DNA of 64,000 nt from CAVYGM01 sp963768025 (GTDB lineage: Bacteria > Bacteroidota > Bacteroidia > Cytophagales > Spirosomataceae). Under the pieces are notes generated by a model, which worked only from the letters and a program-made list of their open reading frames with translations, had not been told where the DNA came from and searched no databases. Location of the stretch: contig CAVYGM010000001.1 of the NCBI GenBank assembly GCA_963768025.1, positions 1-64,000 of the forward strand, in the 5' to 3' direction. The translations under genes were made by a program, and so were the position numbers. Shown here piece by piece: positions 30,965-40,612 of the stretch. The number at the start of each line of letters is the position of its first letter. Within the stretch, counting starts at the first letter, position 1.

Positions 30965-32243
30965 CTATTTATTATATATCTTTTCGGTCATATCTCTGGC
31001 TAGTTTTTCCAGATCGATCCCTAACTGAGTTTTACATACCTCCGTTACCAGCTTTGACTGTACCTCCGGCAGGGCATCGGCTCCCCAATAGGCCCCCAGA
31101 ATGGCCCCGGCTACGGCACCCGCGGTATCATTATCACGACCATAATTGATGATGAAGGCCATACTTTTCTCAAAATCAAACGCATGGCATAACAGGGCCG
31201 TCTGAGCTATCAATAGGATTTCGGCGGAATGGAAAGGCAAGTCTTCATTCAGTTCATCCAGCCGGGCGTAAGCCTGGGTAAGTCGGTAATAATCCAGAGC
31301 TGAAAGCCCCCTCCACGTAGCAGGCACCACAAATCCCGCGGGTAGGGAGGCCTCCGTGGCATTCTGGAAATCGTAGGCAATGGACGCGGCGGCCTGGTAA
31401 AAGGAAAAGGCTCGTCGCCCGACCAGACGGCTTTTAAAATAGCCCTTCGGGTCCACGTACCGCACCACGTTCATCACGGATTCGGGTGTAGCCTCTGGGT
31501 CGAAACCGGCCGAGGTCATGGCTGCCACCAACGCGGTGAGATCGCGGGCGTACCCTATGTCAAAAAAAGCCAGGTTGTAGGCTTGTTCGTAGGCCAGTAC
31601 CGGCTTACCGGGTACGCAGGCACCTACCACGGGCGAGTACAACATGCCGGCGCAGGTCATTTCACCCCCATAAAACTTACTGAGGGCATCCGCGTACCCT
31701 ACCATGTCTTTGTCGCGGTACGGCTTCGCCACCTTGGCCCACTCCTGCAGCCAGGCCATGCGCATGAGGCCTTCTTCGTACGGTTCGGGGTCAAAGCCTT
31801 CGGTGTTTTTTAGGGCTTTTATTTCGGCCTGGTACTGTCCGATTAAGTGGTCGGCAAACGCATTTGGCACCAATTGGGGTAGCTTCTGGGTCAGTGCGTA
31901 CTCCACGGTTACCTTTTTCCAGCGGGTATCATCGGTAGTACCACCGGCGGGCAGGTTGTGCTTCCAGGTACCTTCGGGCGAGGGTGCCCTCACCATCGAA
32001 TCTAGCTCTAAGTACCTGCCCGTACCCTATCTCAATGTCGCGGCGTTGCCACATTTCGGTGGGTGCACCCATGGCATCCCCGATCGCTGACCCCACGAGT
32101 AAACCCAGCACTTTGTTGTAATATTCACTTTTAGAAAGCGTACGCTGCGCCTGCACACTCAGGCTCATTCCCCAAGCAACCAGAGCCAGGAAAACTCTTA
32201 GAGGGATTGAGCTCCCAACCAGTTTAATGCCTTTATACTTCAT
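30965..32243 (-). CDS. Exported ADP-ribosylglycohydrolase-family protein (one frameshift)
   Basis: About 425 residues. The N-terminus is hydrophobic and ends in an exported-protein pattern (MSLSVQAQ, about residues 26-33). Family motifs are visible: GLLVGSAIGDAMGAPTE (first metal site), TTDDTRWK (second), and GRDNDTAGAVAGAILGAYWGA near the C-terminus (third), as in dinuclear-metal ADP-ribosyl-hydrolases. The frame changes near 31990-32010 between the first and second motif. Family members cleave N- or O-glycosidic bonds of ADP-ribose or related ribosides; the secreted location suggests scavenging rather than protein de-ADP-ribosylation. Its start overlaps the stop of the kinase-like gene by four bases (ATGA), so the two are translationally coupled. 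Confidence 0.85.
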
Positions 32244-33346
32244 ATCCGCTTGGTTACCAGATTCTCCGTTTCTCTCTTCCCTTGGGTACGCAAATAGGAA
32301 TTGGTAGTCGGATTCACCACCGAAGCGGCCGCCCAGGCGAGGAGCTGTCCTTTTTCTTCCAGGGTCAGGTCCAGCGGCAGTTGGGCCAGGCCAATGATCC
32401 GCCGCATAATTTCAACTCCGCAGAAACCCGCGAATAGGTCTTGATCGAAGCCTTTGGGTTGCCGATAGGCGTTCAAGGCCGCCATAAGCACGGCTTCGCC
32501 GGTCTGGGCCATTTTGAGGTGAGCCACCAACACGGCCAAATCAAACTCGGGGCGTCCCAGGTAGGCAAACTCCGGATCAATGACCCGGGTACCTTCCGGA
32601 GTACGGAGCCAGCTGCCCGGATAATAATCGCCATGAATGAGGACATCGCCTTCGGCCAGGTACACCTCTCCCAGTTTTTCGATCTGTATTTTTAACGCAG
32701 CGTTTTGTTTATAAGGTAAGGATAAATCCTGCAAACCTACCTGCACGGTTTCCAGGTCGAAGCCATTTTGTAGCTGAAATGGGTAAGTAAAAAGGTGTTC
32801 GGCGTTCAGTTTTTTGAGGGATTGGTTGTCCGGAAATACATCCCGAAGCTGGCTGGGGGTTATCTGGTGCAGCTCGGAAAGAAACCTGATGAGATCTGCC
32901 AGTTCTTCGGGCGCAAGGGATTCGGACTTTTGGTAAATACTGGTAAAGTCCGATGCTTTGCCCAAATCTTCCAGCGCCATGAGGTAGTGTTCCGCCTTGA
33001 AACCTTTCAGTGCCGGAATATACCCCGCCAGGGGTGCCACTTCCGACAGTGCATCATAAAACTGAGCCTCCACGATGATGCGCTCAATGGGGGCATCCAG
33101 TTGGGGGTACTTTTCCACCCACGGCCTTGACTGCTTGACGATGAACGACTGACGATCGGTCTTCACCCGGAGCACGTAGTTCATGTTGCCTTCGCCGGGT
33201 TTTTCTATCTGGGCTACTACCTCATCGACTTCCATCCAGCCGATGCTCCTCAGAAATACCACCAGCTGTTCGGGCTGGTCGCTGGTTAGAAAAAACACCT
33301 CGGGAAAACGCTCCTGAAACCGGGTTTGCTTGTCGTTCATATACAT
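32240..33346 (-). CDS. Aminoglycoside-phosphotransferase-fold kinase, methylthioribose-kinase-like
   Basis: 368 residues with a protein-kinase-like small-molecule kinase fold. ATP-lobe residues lie in NYVLRV..SFIVKQSRPWV. The catalytic loop is LIHGDYYPGSWL (about residues 247-258) and the metal-binding segment is VIDPEFAYLGRPEFDLA. The phrase IDPEFAYLGRPEFDLAVLVAHL closely recalls 5-methylthioribose kinase, so a ribose-containing substrate is plausible, but choline or homoserine kinases share the fold. The start could be the second ATG, two codons in. It is the first gene of a pair whose stop overlaps the ADP-ribosylglycohydrolase start. Inference: the hydrolase frees a sugar that the kinase phosphorylates. 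Confidence 0.75.
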   Translation of the reverse strand: MYMNDKQTRFQERFPEVFFLTSDQPEQLVVFLRSIGWMEVDEVVAQIEKPGEGNMNYVLRVKTDRQSFIVKQSRPWVEKYPQLDAPIERIIVEAQFYDALSEVAPLAGYIPALKGFKAEHYLMALEDLGKASDFTSIYQKSESLAPEELADLIRFLSELHQITPSQLRDVFPDNQSLKKLNAEHLFTYPFQLQNGFDLETVQVGLQDLSLPYKQNAALKIQIEKLGEVYLAEGDVLIHGDYYPGSWLRTPEGTRVIDPEFAYLGRPEFDLAVLVAHLKMAQTGEAVLMAALNAYRQPKGFDQDLFAGFCGVEIMRRIIGLAQLPLDLTLEEKGQLLAWAAASVVNPTTNSYLRTQGKRETENLVTKRI

Positions 33347-33380
33347 AGGTAGGTATCTGGTTTAGTCTTCAAAACCGAAA

Positions 33381-34941
33381 CTACAAGGGAATGTTGCCGT
33401 GTTTTTTCTTTGGCAGACTAGCTACTTTATTTTCCAGCATGGCAAAAGCCCGGATTAGTTTTTCGCGGGTTTTGTCCGGGCATATCACCTCGTCGATGTA
33501 GCCCCGGTGGGCAGCCCGGTAGGGATTGGCAAACTTGTCGGTATAGTCCTCTACTTTCTCCTGCAACTTGGCCTGCGGATCGTCGGCTTCGGCAATTTCG
33601 CGTTTGAAGATAATCTCGGCGGCTCCACTAGCTCCCATGACGGCAATTTCGGCCGTTGGCCAGGCGTAGTTCATATCGGCTCCGATGTGCTTGGAGTTCA
33701 TCACGTCGTACGCACCACCGTAGGCTTTGCGCGTAATGACCGTAATGCGCGGCACGGTGGCTTCGCAGAACGCATACAGTAGTTTGGCCCCGTTGGTAAT
33801 GATGGCGTTCCATTCCTGATCGGTGCCGGGCAGAAAACCGGGTACATCTTCCAGTACCAGCAGGGGTATGTTGAAACAGTCGCAGAAGCGCACAAACCGG
33901 GCGGCTTTCTGACTGGAAGTAATATCCAGTACCCCCGCCAACACAGCCGGCTGATTGCCCACAATTCCGATGCTCCTGCCGGCCAGCCGGGCGAAACCTA
34001 CCACGATGTTCTCGGCGAAAAACTTGTGTACTTCGAAAAAACTATCGGCATCGACCAGTTCCTCGATTACTTCCCGCATGTCGTAGGGCTGATTGGGATT
34101 TTCGGGAATGATGGAGTTGAGTACCGGACGGCTTTCGTTGCCTGCTTCGTACGGCATGCGCGGGGCGTCGTCCTCACAGTTTTGCGGAATATAGCTCAGC
34201 AGTTGTTTGAGGTACTCAATACATTGAACTTCGTTGCGCAGCCACGAAGTGCGTTACGCCCGATTTGCTGGCGTGGGTCATGGCTCCGCCGAGTTCTTCG
34301 GACGTTACATTCTCGTGCGTCACGGTTTTCACCACGTTGGGGCCCGTCACGAACATATAACTGGTGTGTTCGACCATCAGAATAAAATCCGTAATGGCCG
34401 GCGAATACACCGCCCCACCGGCACAGGGGCCCATGACGGCCGATAACTGTGGAATTACGCCCGAGGCCAGGGTGTTTCGGTAAAAAATATCGGCGTAACC
34501 GGCCAAAGAAAGAACCCCTTCCTGAATCCGGGCCCCACCGGAGTCGTTCAGGCCAACGATGGGAGCCCCGTTTTTCATGGCCAGATCCATGATCCTGACT
34601 ATCTTTTCGGCGTGGGTTTCGGACAGCGACCCGCCGAATACCGTAAAATCCTGGGCAAAGACGTACATCAGGCGACCCGCCACCGTACCATAGCCCGTCA
34701 CGACGCCATCGCCCAGGTAATGCTCTTTGTCCAGGCCGAAATCCTTACTGCGGTGCATCACAAACTTGCCAATTTCCTCAAAAGACCCTTCGTCCATCAG
34801 CAGATCGATGCGTTCGCGGGCCGTTAGTTTGCCTTTTTTATGCTGAGCCTCAATGCGCTTTTCTCCTCCTCCGAGCAGCGCCTCGGCATTTTTTTTATCC
34901 AATATATCGGTTCTTGCCGACGTTAGGCTTACTGATTCCAT
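33381..34941 (-). CDS. Acyl-CoA carboxylase beta (carboxyltransferase) subunit, propionyl-CoA type (one frameshift)
   Basis: About 520 residues. N-terminal half: KGKLTARERIDLLMDEGSFEE and the crotonase-like carboxyltransferase motifs GGSLSETHAEKIVRIMDLA and GLNDSGGARIQEGV. C-terminal half: GRSIGIVGNQP, VLEDVPGFLPGTDQEW, AYGGAYDVMNSKHIGAD and WPTAEIAVMGASGAAEIIF, matching propionyl-CoA carboxylase beta or methylmalonyl-CoA decarboxylase alpha. One inserted base near 34230 (THFVAANEVQ) breaks the frame; both sides are fully conserved. It transfers carboxyl between biotin and propionyl-CoA. No biotin carboxylase or carrier subunit is seen in the window. It is divergent from porQ, with a spacer of only about 130 bases. 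Confidence 0.92.
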
Positions 34942-35071
34942 GCTTTAAAATTACTTGTGAGTAGGATAAGGGTTGAGTGAGGTGATTTTCATTTTTCCTA
35001 GTACATTTACCATCCATCGCCCGATAAATCAGGGGCAATTTACGGAATCAATGCATTATTGCAACACGGGC

Positions 35072-36112
35072 ATGGGGTGGCCACTAGCATTCAAGGCGGT
35101 TTTGGGGGTTCTATTTGTAGTAGTCGGCGTCTCCCTCAGAGCCCAACCAACCGGCGGGCGCGCGGGCCTTTCCTTTCTGCAACTACCGGCCAATGCCCGG
35201 ACGGCAGCGGTAGGGTCGCGGCACCTGACGCTACCAGGGGGGGAGTCCTCCCAGTTTCTGAATAACCCGTCCCTGCTCGATACCTCCAAAATCCAGAATG
35301 CGTCTCTGACCCTGATCCCCTACCTGGCCGATACCCGTTTATTGACCACGACCTATGCCTTCCAACTAAAAAAAATGAAAGGGGTGTGGGCGGGTGGAAT
35401 CCAGTACTTCGACTACGGCACCCTCGTCGAAACCGATGATCTTGGGAATCAAATCGGGGAATTCAGAGCCGCTGACTACGCCTTATCGGTGGGGTACGGC
35501 CACACAATCCAGAATATTACCATTGGGGGCTCCGCAAAGCTGGTAGGTTCCATGATCGAAAACTACCAGCTTTGGGGATTGGCTATGGATTGGGGCGCTA
35601 CGTTCCGGCATCCCAGCCAGGACCTTACGGCTGGATTTGTGGTGAAGAACCTGGGCTTTATTCGGCAAAATTACGCGGGCGGGGAAGCCCCTCCCCTCCC
35701 CTTTGACGTCAGGATCGGGGTTACTTTCAAGCCGGAGTACATGCCCCTGCGGTTTTCGGTAACGGCCCATCACCTCAATGCCTTCGATATGGTGTACAAT
35801 GACCCGGCTCTTTTTTTTAGTTTTGATTCCAACGGCAACCGCACGGCTCGGAAGGTACCTTTGCCCGAAAAAATCTTCCGACACCTAACCCTCGGCGCCG
35901 AACTTCTCCTTCATCCGAAGTTCAGGCTCATGGTCGGGTATGATCACCTGCTGAGGCAGGAATTGCGGTTACAGGATCGGCCGGGGCTGGCTGGGATCAC
36001 CGGGGGAGCCTGGTTGCGAATCAAACGGTTTGAGTTTAGCTACGGACACGCGCGGTTCAATGCCGGGATCGCCGCGCACACGGCCAGTATCCACGCCCGA
36101 TTCTCAAAATGA
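35072..36112 (+). CDS. porQ: Type IX secretion system protein PorQ
   Basis: 346 residues from the ATG at 35072 (MGWPLAFKAVLGVLFVVVGVSLRAQ), which gives a clean signal peptide; the longer frame from 34973 adds an unlikely N-terminus. Features of PorQ: GGRAGLSFLQLPANARTAAVG just after the signal, FLNNPSLLD, and an outer-membrane beta-barrel (PorV-like) with alternating strands to the end (ASIHARFSK). In the type IX system PorQ works with PorZ in the attachment complex that anchors cargo to A-LPS; this role is from the family. 75 bases before hslU on the same strand. Confidence 0.85.
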   Translation: MGWPLAFKAVLGVLFVVVGVSLRAQPTGGRAGLSFLQLPANARTAAVGSRHLTLPGGESSQFLNNPSLLDTSKIQNASLTLIPYLADTRLLTTTYAFQLKKMKGVWAGGIQYFDYGTLVETDDLGNQIGEFRAADYALSVGYGHTIQNITIGGSAKLVGSMIENYQLWGLAMDWGATFRHPSQDLTAGFVVKNLGFIRQNYAGGEAPPLPFDVRIGVTFKPEYMPLRFSVTAHHLNAFDMVYNDPALFFSFDSNGNRTARKVPLPEKIFRHLTLGAELLLHPKFRLMVGYDHLLRQELRLQDRPGLAGITGGAWLRIKRFEFSYGHARFNAGIAAHTASIHARFSK

Positions 36113-36187
36113 AGGGGGTAGTTAAACGGATACCCCAATTTTTATGTTAGAAATAAAACCAAATTTTACCAATAGACGAACCTCCTG

Positions 36188-37591
36188 ATGACAGACCACT
36201 TAGACAGACTGACTCCCCGGCAAATTGTAGCCGAACTGGATCAATACATCATAGGCCAACACGATGCCAAGCGAAACGTAGCGATTGCCCTCAGAAACCG
36301 CTGGCGACGGATGAATAGTCCTCAGGACATTCAAAATGATATTATCCCCAATAATATTCTCATGATTGGGGCTACGGGTGTAGGAAAAACCGAGATTGCC
36401 CGCCGATTGGCCAAAATCGCCGACGCCCCTTTTGTGAAAGTAGAAGCCTCCAAATTTACCGAGGTAGGCTACGTAGGGCGCGATGTGGAAAGCATGGTTC
36501 GCGATCTGGTGGAGCAGTCGGTAGGAATGGTAAAGGCCCAGAAAAAAGAAGAGGTCAAGATCAAAGCCGAGCAACTAGTGGAGGACCTTATTCTGGACAT
36601 TCTGATTCCCCCCATGCATTCCCTGGGATCGGGCAGTGCGGGGTTTGATACCGGCAACGGTGCTTCGGACAGAATCCCCGACAACGACCAGGAGCTTAAC
36701 CAACGGACCAGGGAGCGGTTTCGGGAAAAAATTCGGAACGGCGAATTGGATAGCCGAAAAATCGAAATCGAAGTCCATCAGAATGCCTCGCCTAATGTAG
36801 GTATGATCGGTGGGGCACTCGACGATGTGTCAATGATGAATATTCAGGAGATGATCGGAAATATGATGCCTAAGCGGGGCAAAAAACGGAAAGTTACCGT
36901 GGAGGAAGCCCGTCACATCCTGTTGGAAGAAGAGGCCTCCAAGCTTATTGATATGGATGAGGTAAAATCGGAAGCCATTCAAAAAGCGGAGAACCTGGGC
37001 ATTATTTTCATTGATGAGATTGATAAAGTTGCGTCCAGCCGGTCGTCGGGCGGAGGTGGCCCGGATGTAAGCCGCGAAGGTGTGCAGCGCGACCTACTGC
37101 CGATCGTGGAAGGCAGTGCGGTTAACACCAAGCACGGGATCGTGAATACCGACCACATCCTGTTTATTGCGGCGGGGGCCTTTCATGTAGCGAAGCCTTC
37201 CGACCTTATTCCTGAGTTGCAGGGACGTTTTCCGATTCGGGTAGAGTTAAAGAGCTTGACTCAGGACGACTTCTATCAGATCCTAATTGAGCCCAAAAAC
37301 GCCCTTACCAAACAATACATCGCCATGCTAAACTCCGAGTCCGTGGAACTCCAATTCCAGGATGATGCCATTCGGGAAATAGCCAAAATCGCCTTTGAAG
37401 TAAATGGCGAAGTAGAGAATATCGGAGCCCGCCGGTTGCAGACCGTCATGAGTACCCTGCTAAACGACTTCATGTTTGACATTCCGGATGTCATCGGCCC
37501 CAATGCCCACGTGATCGTCACCAAGGAACTCGTGGATGAAAAGCTATCCAAGCTAGTCCAAAACCGCGACCTCAGCCAGTTTATTCTTTAA
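36188..37591 (+). CDS. hslU: ATP-dependent protease ATPase subunit HslU
   Basis: 467 residues. It begins with the family signature LTPRQIVAELDQYIIGQ. Walker A GATGVGKTEIARRLAK (about 60-75) is followed by KFTEVGYVGRDVE. A long I-domain follows (about 110-250), then Walker B IIFIDEIDKV (about 275-284) with SREGVQRDLLPIVEG. The sensor and C-terminal domain carry GRFPIRVEL and NIGARRL, and the end DLSQFIL is the C-terminal tail that docks into and activates HslV. It unfolds substrates and feeds them to the HslV protease. No hslV gene is next to it; upstream is porQ. Ends within an inverted repeat. Confidence 0.96.
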   Translation: MTDHLDRLTPRQIVAELDQYIIGQHDAKRNVAIALRNRWRRMNSPQDIQNDIIPNNILMIGATGVGKTEIARRLAKIADAPFVKVEASKFTEVGYVGRDVESMVRDLVEQSVGMVKAQKKEEVKIKAEQLVEDLILDILIPPMHSLGSGSAGFDTGNGASDRIPDNDQELNQRTRERFREKIRNGELDSRKIEIEVHQNASPNVGMIGGALDDVSMMNIQEMIGNMMPKRGKKRKVTVEEARHILLEEEASKLIDMDEVKSEAIQKAENLGIIFIDEIDKVASSRSSGGGGPDVSREGVQRDLLPIVEGSAVNTKHGIVNTDHILFIAAGAFHVAKPSDLIPELQGRFPIRVELKSLTQDDFYQILIEPKNALTKQYIAMLNSESVELQFQDDAIREIAKIAFEVNGEVENIGARRLQTVMSTLLNDFMFDIPDVIGPNAHVIVTKELVDEKLSKLVQNRDLSQFIL

Positions 37592-37736
37592 TTTTGAATG
37601 AGTGAATTAGAATGTTCGTAGTTCGAAGTTGTTTTTTACTGACAAGTGATAGGGCACACGGCTGAGTATTCAAAAGACGAATCAAGAACTACGAACATAG
37701 CACTTATTCACTCATTCTATCATTCAAAATTAATAA
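37589..37736. repeat. Large imperfect inverted repeat between convergent hslU and esterase genes
   Basis: Left arm 37589-37628 (TAATTTTGAATGAGTGAAT, then GTTCGTAGTTC) is repeated in reverse complement at 37684-37736 (GAACTACGAAC ... ATTCAAAATTA). About 55 bases of unrelated sequence lie between. The arms include the stop codons of both genes, so a bidirectional transcription stop is possible; the arm is far longer than a normal terminator and lacks a clean T tract. Confidence 0.7.
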
Positions 37737-38833
37737 TACAGCCATTCCAGGGCTTTGGGGAATTCTTCGCCCCAGCGTTCTTCCCGGTGCTGGCCCTCCG
37801 GATCGATCTGGAGATTGAGCTTGACCCGATCGTACCCAAATCCCTGGGTTTCCAGGGTTTTGTATAATTTTTCCAGGTTATTGACCATGTTCGCGCCTTC
37901 GCGGTTGCCACCGTAGAGGTACATCCGGCTTTCGAAGGGTTCGAAAAAATGCGTGGCATCAAAGAATATCTTGGGCGATAGCCATAGCGAAGGGGAAAAA
38001 ATCATCAGCTTGCTAAATACATCCGGATGCATCAGACCGGCGTAGGCTGCCAGCAAACCTCCCAGCGAGCTACCGCCGATTCCCGTATGGAGGCGACTCG
38101 GAAGCGTTCGGTAGGTCTCGTCCACTTTCTTTTTGAGGGTATCCGTCACAAACCGCAGAAAATCCTTGCCTTTTCCTTTGCCATGCTTTTCGCTATCATA
38201 CGGCGAAAACTCCCGAATCCGCTCCTTATCGCCATGGTCAATGGCCACTACGATGACATTTCCCCGATCCCGGGCGGCTAGTACCGCCAGCTTCCGGTCA
38301 ATACCCCAGTTTCCGTACTGCGACCCGCGGCCAAATAGATTCTGCGCGTCAGTCAGGTACAGCACCGGATACCGTCGTTTGGGGTGTTCGTAGTAATCAA
38401 AAGGAAGCAGGACATAAATTTTGCGCTTCTTTTTCAACTGCGGTATTTCAAAGTTCTCCGCCAGCAGCTCCGTAATAGGCATGTAGTCGGTGTTCAGCGA
38501 AACACCGTTTCTACGCCAATGTGGTACGAAGTCCTGCACCAGTGTTTTCGTGGGTTTGAGGGTCCGGTTGAGCGGAGCGTCGCCATCGCTGTTGAGCTCC
38601 ACCTGATCCCAGCCCCCCCGGGTATACTTGTACTCTATTACATCGGGCAATTCCAGATCTTGCGGAAATACAAACTGGTACTGCCCAGGGCCGGTTTCTT
38701 CCATTTGGAAATGCTCTATATCGGGCAACCATTTGCAGAAATTTCCGGAAACATAGACCGGGCGGGTATCTATAACGGGGGTTTTTAGTTCTAGTCGTAT
38801 TGTTTTTGTCAAGGAAAGTGTTGGCAATTCCAT
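37730..38833 (-). CDS. Esterase D-like alpha/beta hydrolase with N-terminal Ig-like (E-set) domain
   Basis: 367 residues, no signal peptide. Residues about 10-95 form an early Ig-like/CBM20-type domain (VYVSGNFCKWLPDIEHFQMEETGPGQYQFVF..IEYKYTRGGWDQVE). Residues about 110-360 form a putative-esterase fold (enterochelin-esterase-like): GNVIVVAIDHG, nucleophile elbow GIGGSSLGGLLAAY, and a catalytic His near the end (EGQHREERWG). Related enzymes hydrolyse iron-siderophore, feruloyl or other esters; the substrate is not identifiable here. Convergent with hslU, and 44 bases downstream of folA on the same strand. Frame intact. Confidence 0.88.
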   Translation of the reverse strand: MELPTLSLTKTIRLELKTPVIDTRPVYVSGNFCKWLPDIEHFQMEETGPGQYQFVFPQDLELPDVIEYKYTRGGWDQVELNSDGDAPLNRTLKPTKTLVQDFVPHWRRNGVSLNTDYMPITELLAENFEIPQLKKKRKIYVLLPFDYYEHPKRRYPVLYLTDAQNLFGRGSQYGNWGIDRKLAVLAARDRGNVIVVAIDHGDKERIREFSPYDSEKHGKGKGKDFLRFVTDTLKKKVDETYRTLPSRLHTGIGGSSLGGLLAAYAGLMHPDVFSKLMIFSPSLWLSPKIFFDATHFFEPFESRMYLYGGNREGANMVNNLEKLYKTLETQGFGYDRVKLNLQIDPEGQHREERWGEEFPKALEWLYY

Positions 38834-38876
38834 TCTTTACGTAGGGTTAAATTAGCCTAAAAGGCGAAAAAAGGTA

Positions 38877-39380
38877 TTAATCAGTCTGCTTTATGAGATC
38901 TATAAAATCGAATGCAAATGCGTGGCGCTCGTCGGACGGATGAGCAACCTGACCTTCTACTTTCCACTGCGTGCCGTCCGGAATCTCAAAATACGTATCA
39001 CCTTCTACCACCGCATGAACCCTGGTCAGATAGATGCAATCCACAATTCCCCGTTCCAGTGCCTGCCGGTACACCTCCCCTCCCCCTATAATAAACCCCT
39101 CCGAAGCATCCTGAGCTGCGGCTAGGCTCAGGGCCTTTTCCAAAGAAGTAGTGGGTAGTACCCCAGGAACCTCAAAATTTTCTGATCGGGTGATCACAAT
39201 GCAAGTTCGGCCCGGCAAGGCGCGACCGATAGAATCGAACGTTTTTCGACCCATCAGAATCGGGTGCCCCATCGTCAACGCCTTGAAACGCTTAAGGTCA
39301 TCGGGTAAGTGCCACAAAAGTTGATTATCTCTACCAATTACTCCATTCTCCGAAACTGCAACTATTAATGATACACGCAT
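38877..39380 (-). CDS. folA: Dihydrofolate reductase
   Basis: 167 residues, normal for the family. N-terminal VSLIVAVSENGVIGRDNQLLWHLPDDL includes the catalytic acidic residue (Asp in LPDDL). The NADPH-binding motifs are GRKTFDSIGRALPGR and GFIIGGGEVYRQAL. The C-terminal strand pattern (TYFEIPDGTQWKV) is typical. It reduces dihydrofolate to tetrahydrofolate with NADPH. Neighbours fmt (upstream, same strand) and folA both belong to one-carbon/folate metabolism, a sensible functional pair, though 167 bases separate them. Confidence 0.96.
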   Translation of the reverse strand: MRVSLIVAVSENGVIGRDNQLLWHLPDDLKRFKALTMGHPILMGRKTFDSIGRALPGRTCIVITRSENFEVPGVLPTTSLEKALSLAAAQDASEGFIIGGGEVYRQALERGIVDCIYLTRVHAVVEGDTYFEIPDGTQWKVEGQVAHPSDERHAFAFDFIDLIKQTD

Positions 39381-39547
39381 TTTAAAAAATCGTACTAGTT
39401 CGTTTACCTTTTTTACAATAGTATTTGGTATAAAATCAAATAACTAGGCCAGTTGTTTAACTTTTTGAGTTAAACAACTACCGAAGGTTCCACAAAGCTT
39501 GGTTGAGTAAGCAAAAATAAGGCTAGCCAATAGCACTTCTACTCTCC

Positions 39548-40489
39548 TTATAACCGCAGCCCGCGGAGAAGTTCCTCCACCGAAAGGCGGCGTTTTCCTT
39601 CCAGCTGAATGTCGAGCGCCGACACCCACCCATCCTGGGCTCTGAATCTCAGGTAGTTCTTATGATCCGTTTGAAAATCACCCGGTTTCGCCGGTTCGTC
39701 CGGCGTGGTAACTGCCTCCGAATCTTTGGTTACAGTTACTTCAAAAAGTTTGCATACCAAGCCATTGAGGGTTGTCCAGGCCGCTGGATAGGGAGACAAC
39801 CCCCGGACAAAATTCCGGATCGAAGCCACGGATTGGTTCCAGTCTATTTGGCAGTTTTCGCGGAAAAGCTTCGGAGCTTCCTTCGGGAGGGCTACTTCGG
39901 CCTGGGGGAGTTGTGGGTAGTCGCCCTGCTGAATAGCCCGGACGGTTCGAAGTACCAGGCCCGCCCCCTTATGCATGAGGCGTTCATAAAGCGTACCCGC
40001 GGTATCCTGCTCGTGAATGGCTTCTTTTTCCTGGAAAATAATTTTTCCGGTGTCAATTTCTTTTTCAATAAAAAAAGTAGTGAGTCCGGTTTCGGTTTCT
40101 CCGTTCATGATGGCCCAGTTGATCGGGGCCGCCCCCCGGTAGTCGGGCAAAAGTGACGCGTGCAGATTGAAGGTGCCAAAGCGAGGCATGTTCCATACCA
40201 CTTCGGGCAGCATCCGAAAAGCAACCACCACCTGCACATCGGCCTGATACGAGCGAAGGGTATCCAGGAATTCGGGATTTTTTAATTTTTCGGGTTGCAA
40301 TACGGGTATATTCTGCGAAACAGCGTACTGTTTTACGGGCGATTCGGTTAGTTTTAAGCCCCGCCCCGAGGGCCGGTCCGGGGCCGTAATGACAGCCACC
40401 ACCGTCAGGTTATTTTCTACTAATAGTTGTAAGGAAGGAACGGCAAATTCGGGAGTTCCCATAAAAATAATTCGAAGCGAATCCGGCAT
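39548..40489 (-). CDS. fmt: Methionyl-tRNA formyltransferase
   Basis: 313 residues from the ATG at 40489 (MPDSLRIIFMGTPEFAVPSL); an in-frame upstream ATG at 40621 would read through the small plus-strand unit and is rejected. Signature NLHASLLPDYRGAAPINWAI holds the formyl-tetrahydrofolate-binding site with catalytic Asn/His, and Asp lies in EKEIDTGKI. The C-terminal OB-fold domain is about 205-310 (IDWNQSVASIRNFVRGLSPYPAAW). It formylates initiator Met-tRNA. Upstream on the opposite strand is a promoter-leader unit whose promoter lies about 30 bases from the fmt start, so the two transcripts are divergent. Confidence 0.95.
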   Translation of the reverse strand: MPDSLRIIFMGTPEFAVPSLQLLVENNLTVVAVITAPDRPSGRGLKLTESPVKQYAVSQNIPVLQPEKLKNPEFLDTLRSYQADVQVVVAFRMLPEVVWNMPRFGTFNLHASLLPDYRGAAPINWAIMNGETETGLTTFFIEKEIDTGKIIFQEKEAIHEQDTAGTLYERLMHKGAGLVLRTVRAIQQGDYPQLPQAEVALPKEAPKLFRENCQIDWNQSVASIRNFVRGLSPYPAAWTTLNGLVCKLFEVTVTKDSEAVTTPDEPAKPGDFQTDHKNYLRFRAQDGWVSALDIQLEGKRRLSVEELLRGLRL

Positions 40490-40517
40490 TTTTTTCAGTT
40501 GTTTTTCAAGTGTAATC

Positions 40518-40548
40518 TTGTTAGGCTTTACAAATATTGTTATTTTTG
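40518..40548 (+). promoter_or_regulatory. Bacteroidota sigma-A promoter driving the small leader ORF before greA
   Basis: TTG at 40518-40520, a 20-base spacer, then TATTTTTG at 40541-40548: a full match to TTG-N(19-21)-TAnnTTTG. The predicted start would lie about 5-8 bases downstream, only some 10 bases before the ATG of the 14-codon frame at 40566. Confidence 0.68.
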
Positions 40549-40565
40549 TGATCCAAGATTGGACT

Positions 40566-40610
40566 ATGAGACAATTTTTCCGATACGGCTTCCCAACCGA
40601 AGAGACCTGA
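40566..40610 (+). CDS. Candidate 14-residue leader peptide (MRQFFRYGFPTEET)
   Basis: ATG at 40566-40568, 14 codons, TGA at 40608-40610. It is preceded at a suitable distance by a complete Bacteroidota promoter and followed two bases after its stop by two successive intrinsic terminators. Three of the 14 codons are Phe (two in tandem), with one Tyr, as seen in amino-acid attenuator peptides. Such tight packing of promoter, mini-ORF and terminators suggests a regulatory leader or a small RNA rather than a conventional gene. The gene that could be regulated by read-through is greA at 40730. I know no named family for it. Confidence 0.45.
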   Translation: MRQFFRYGFPTEET

Positions 40611-40612
40611 CG

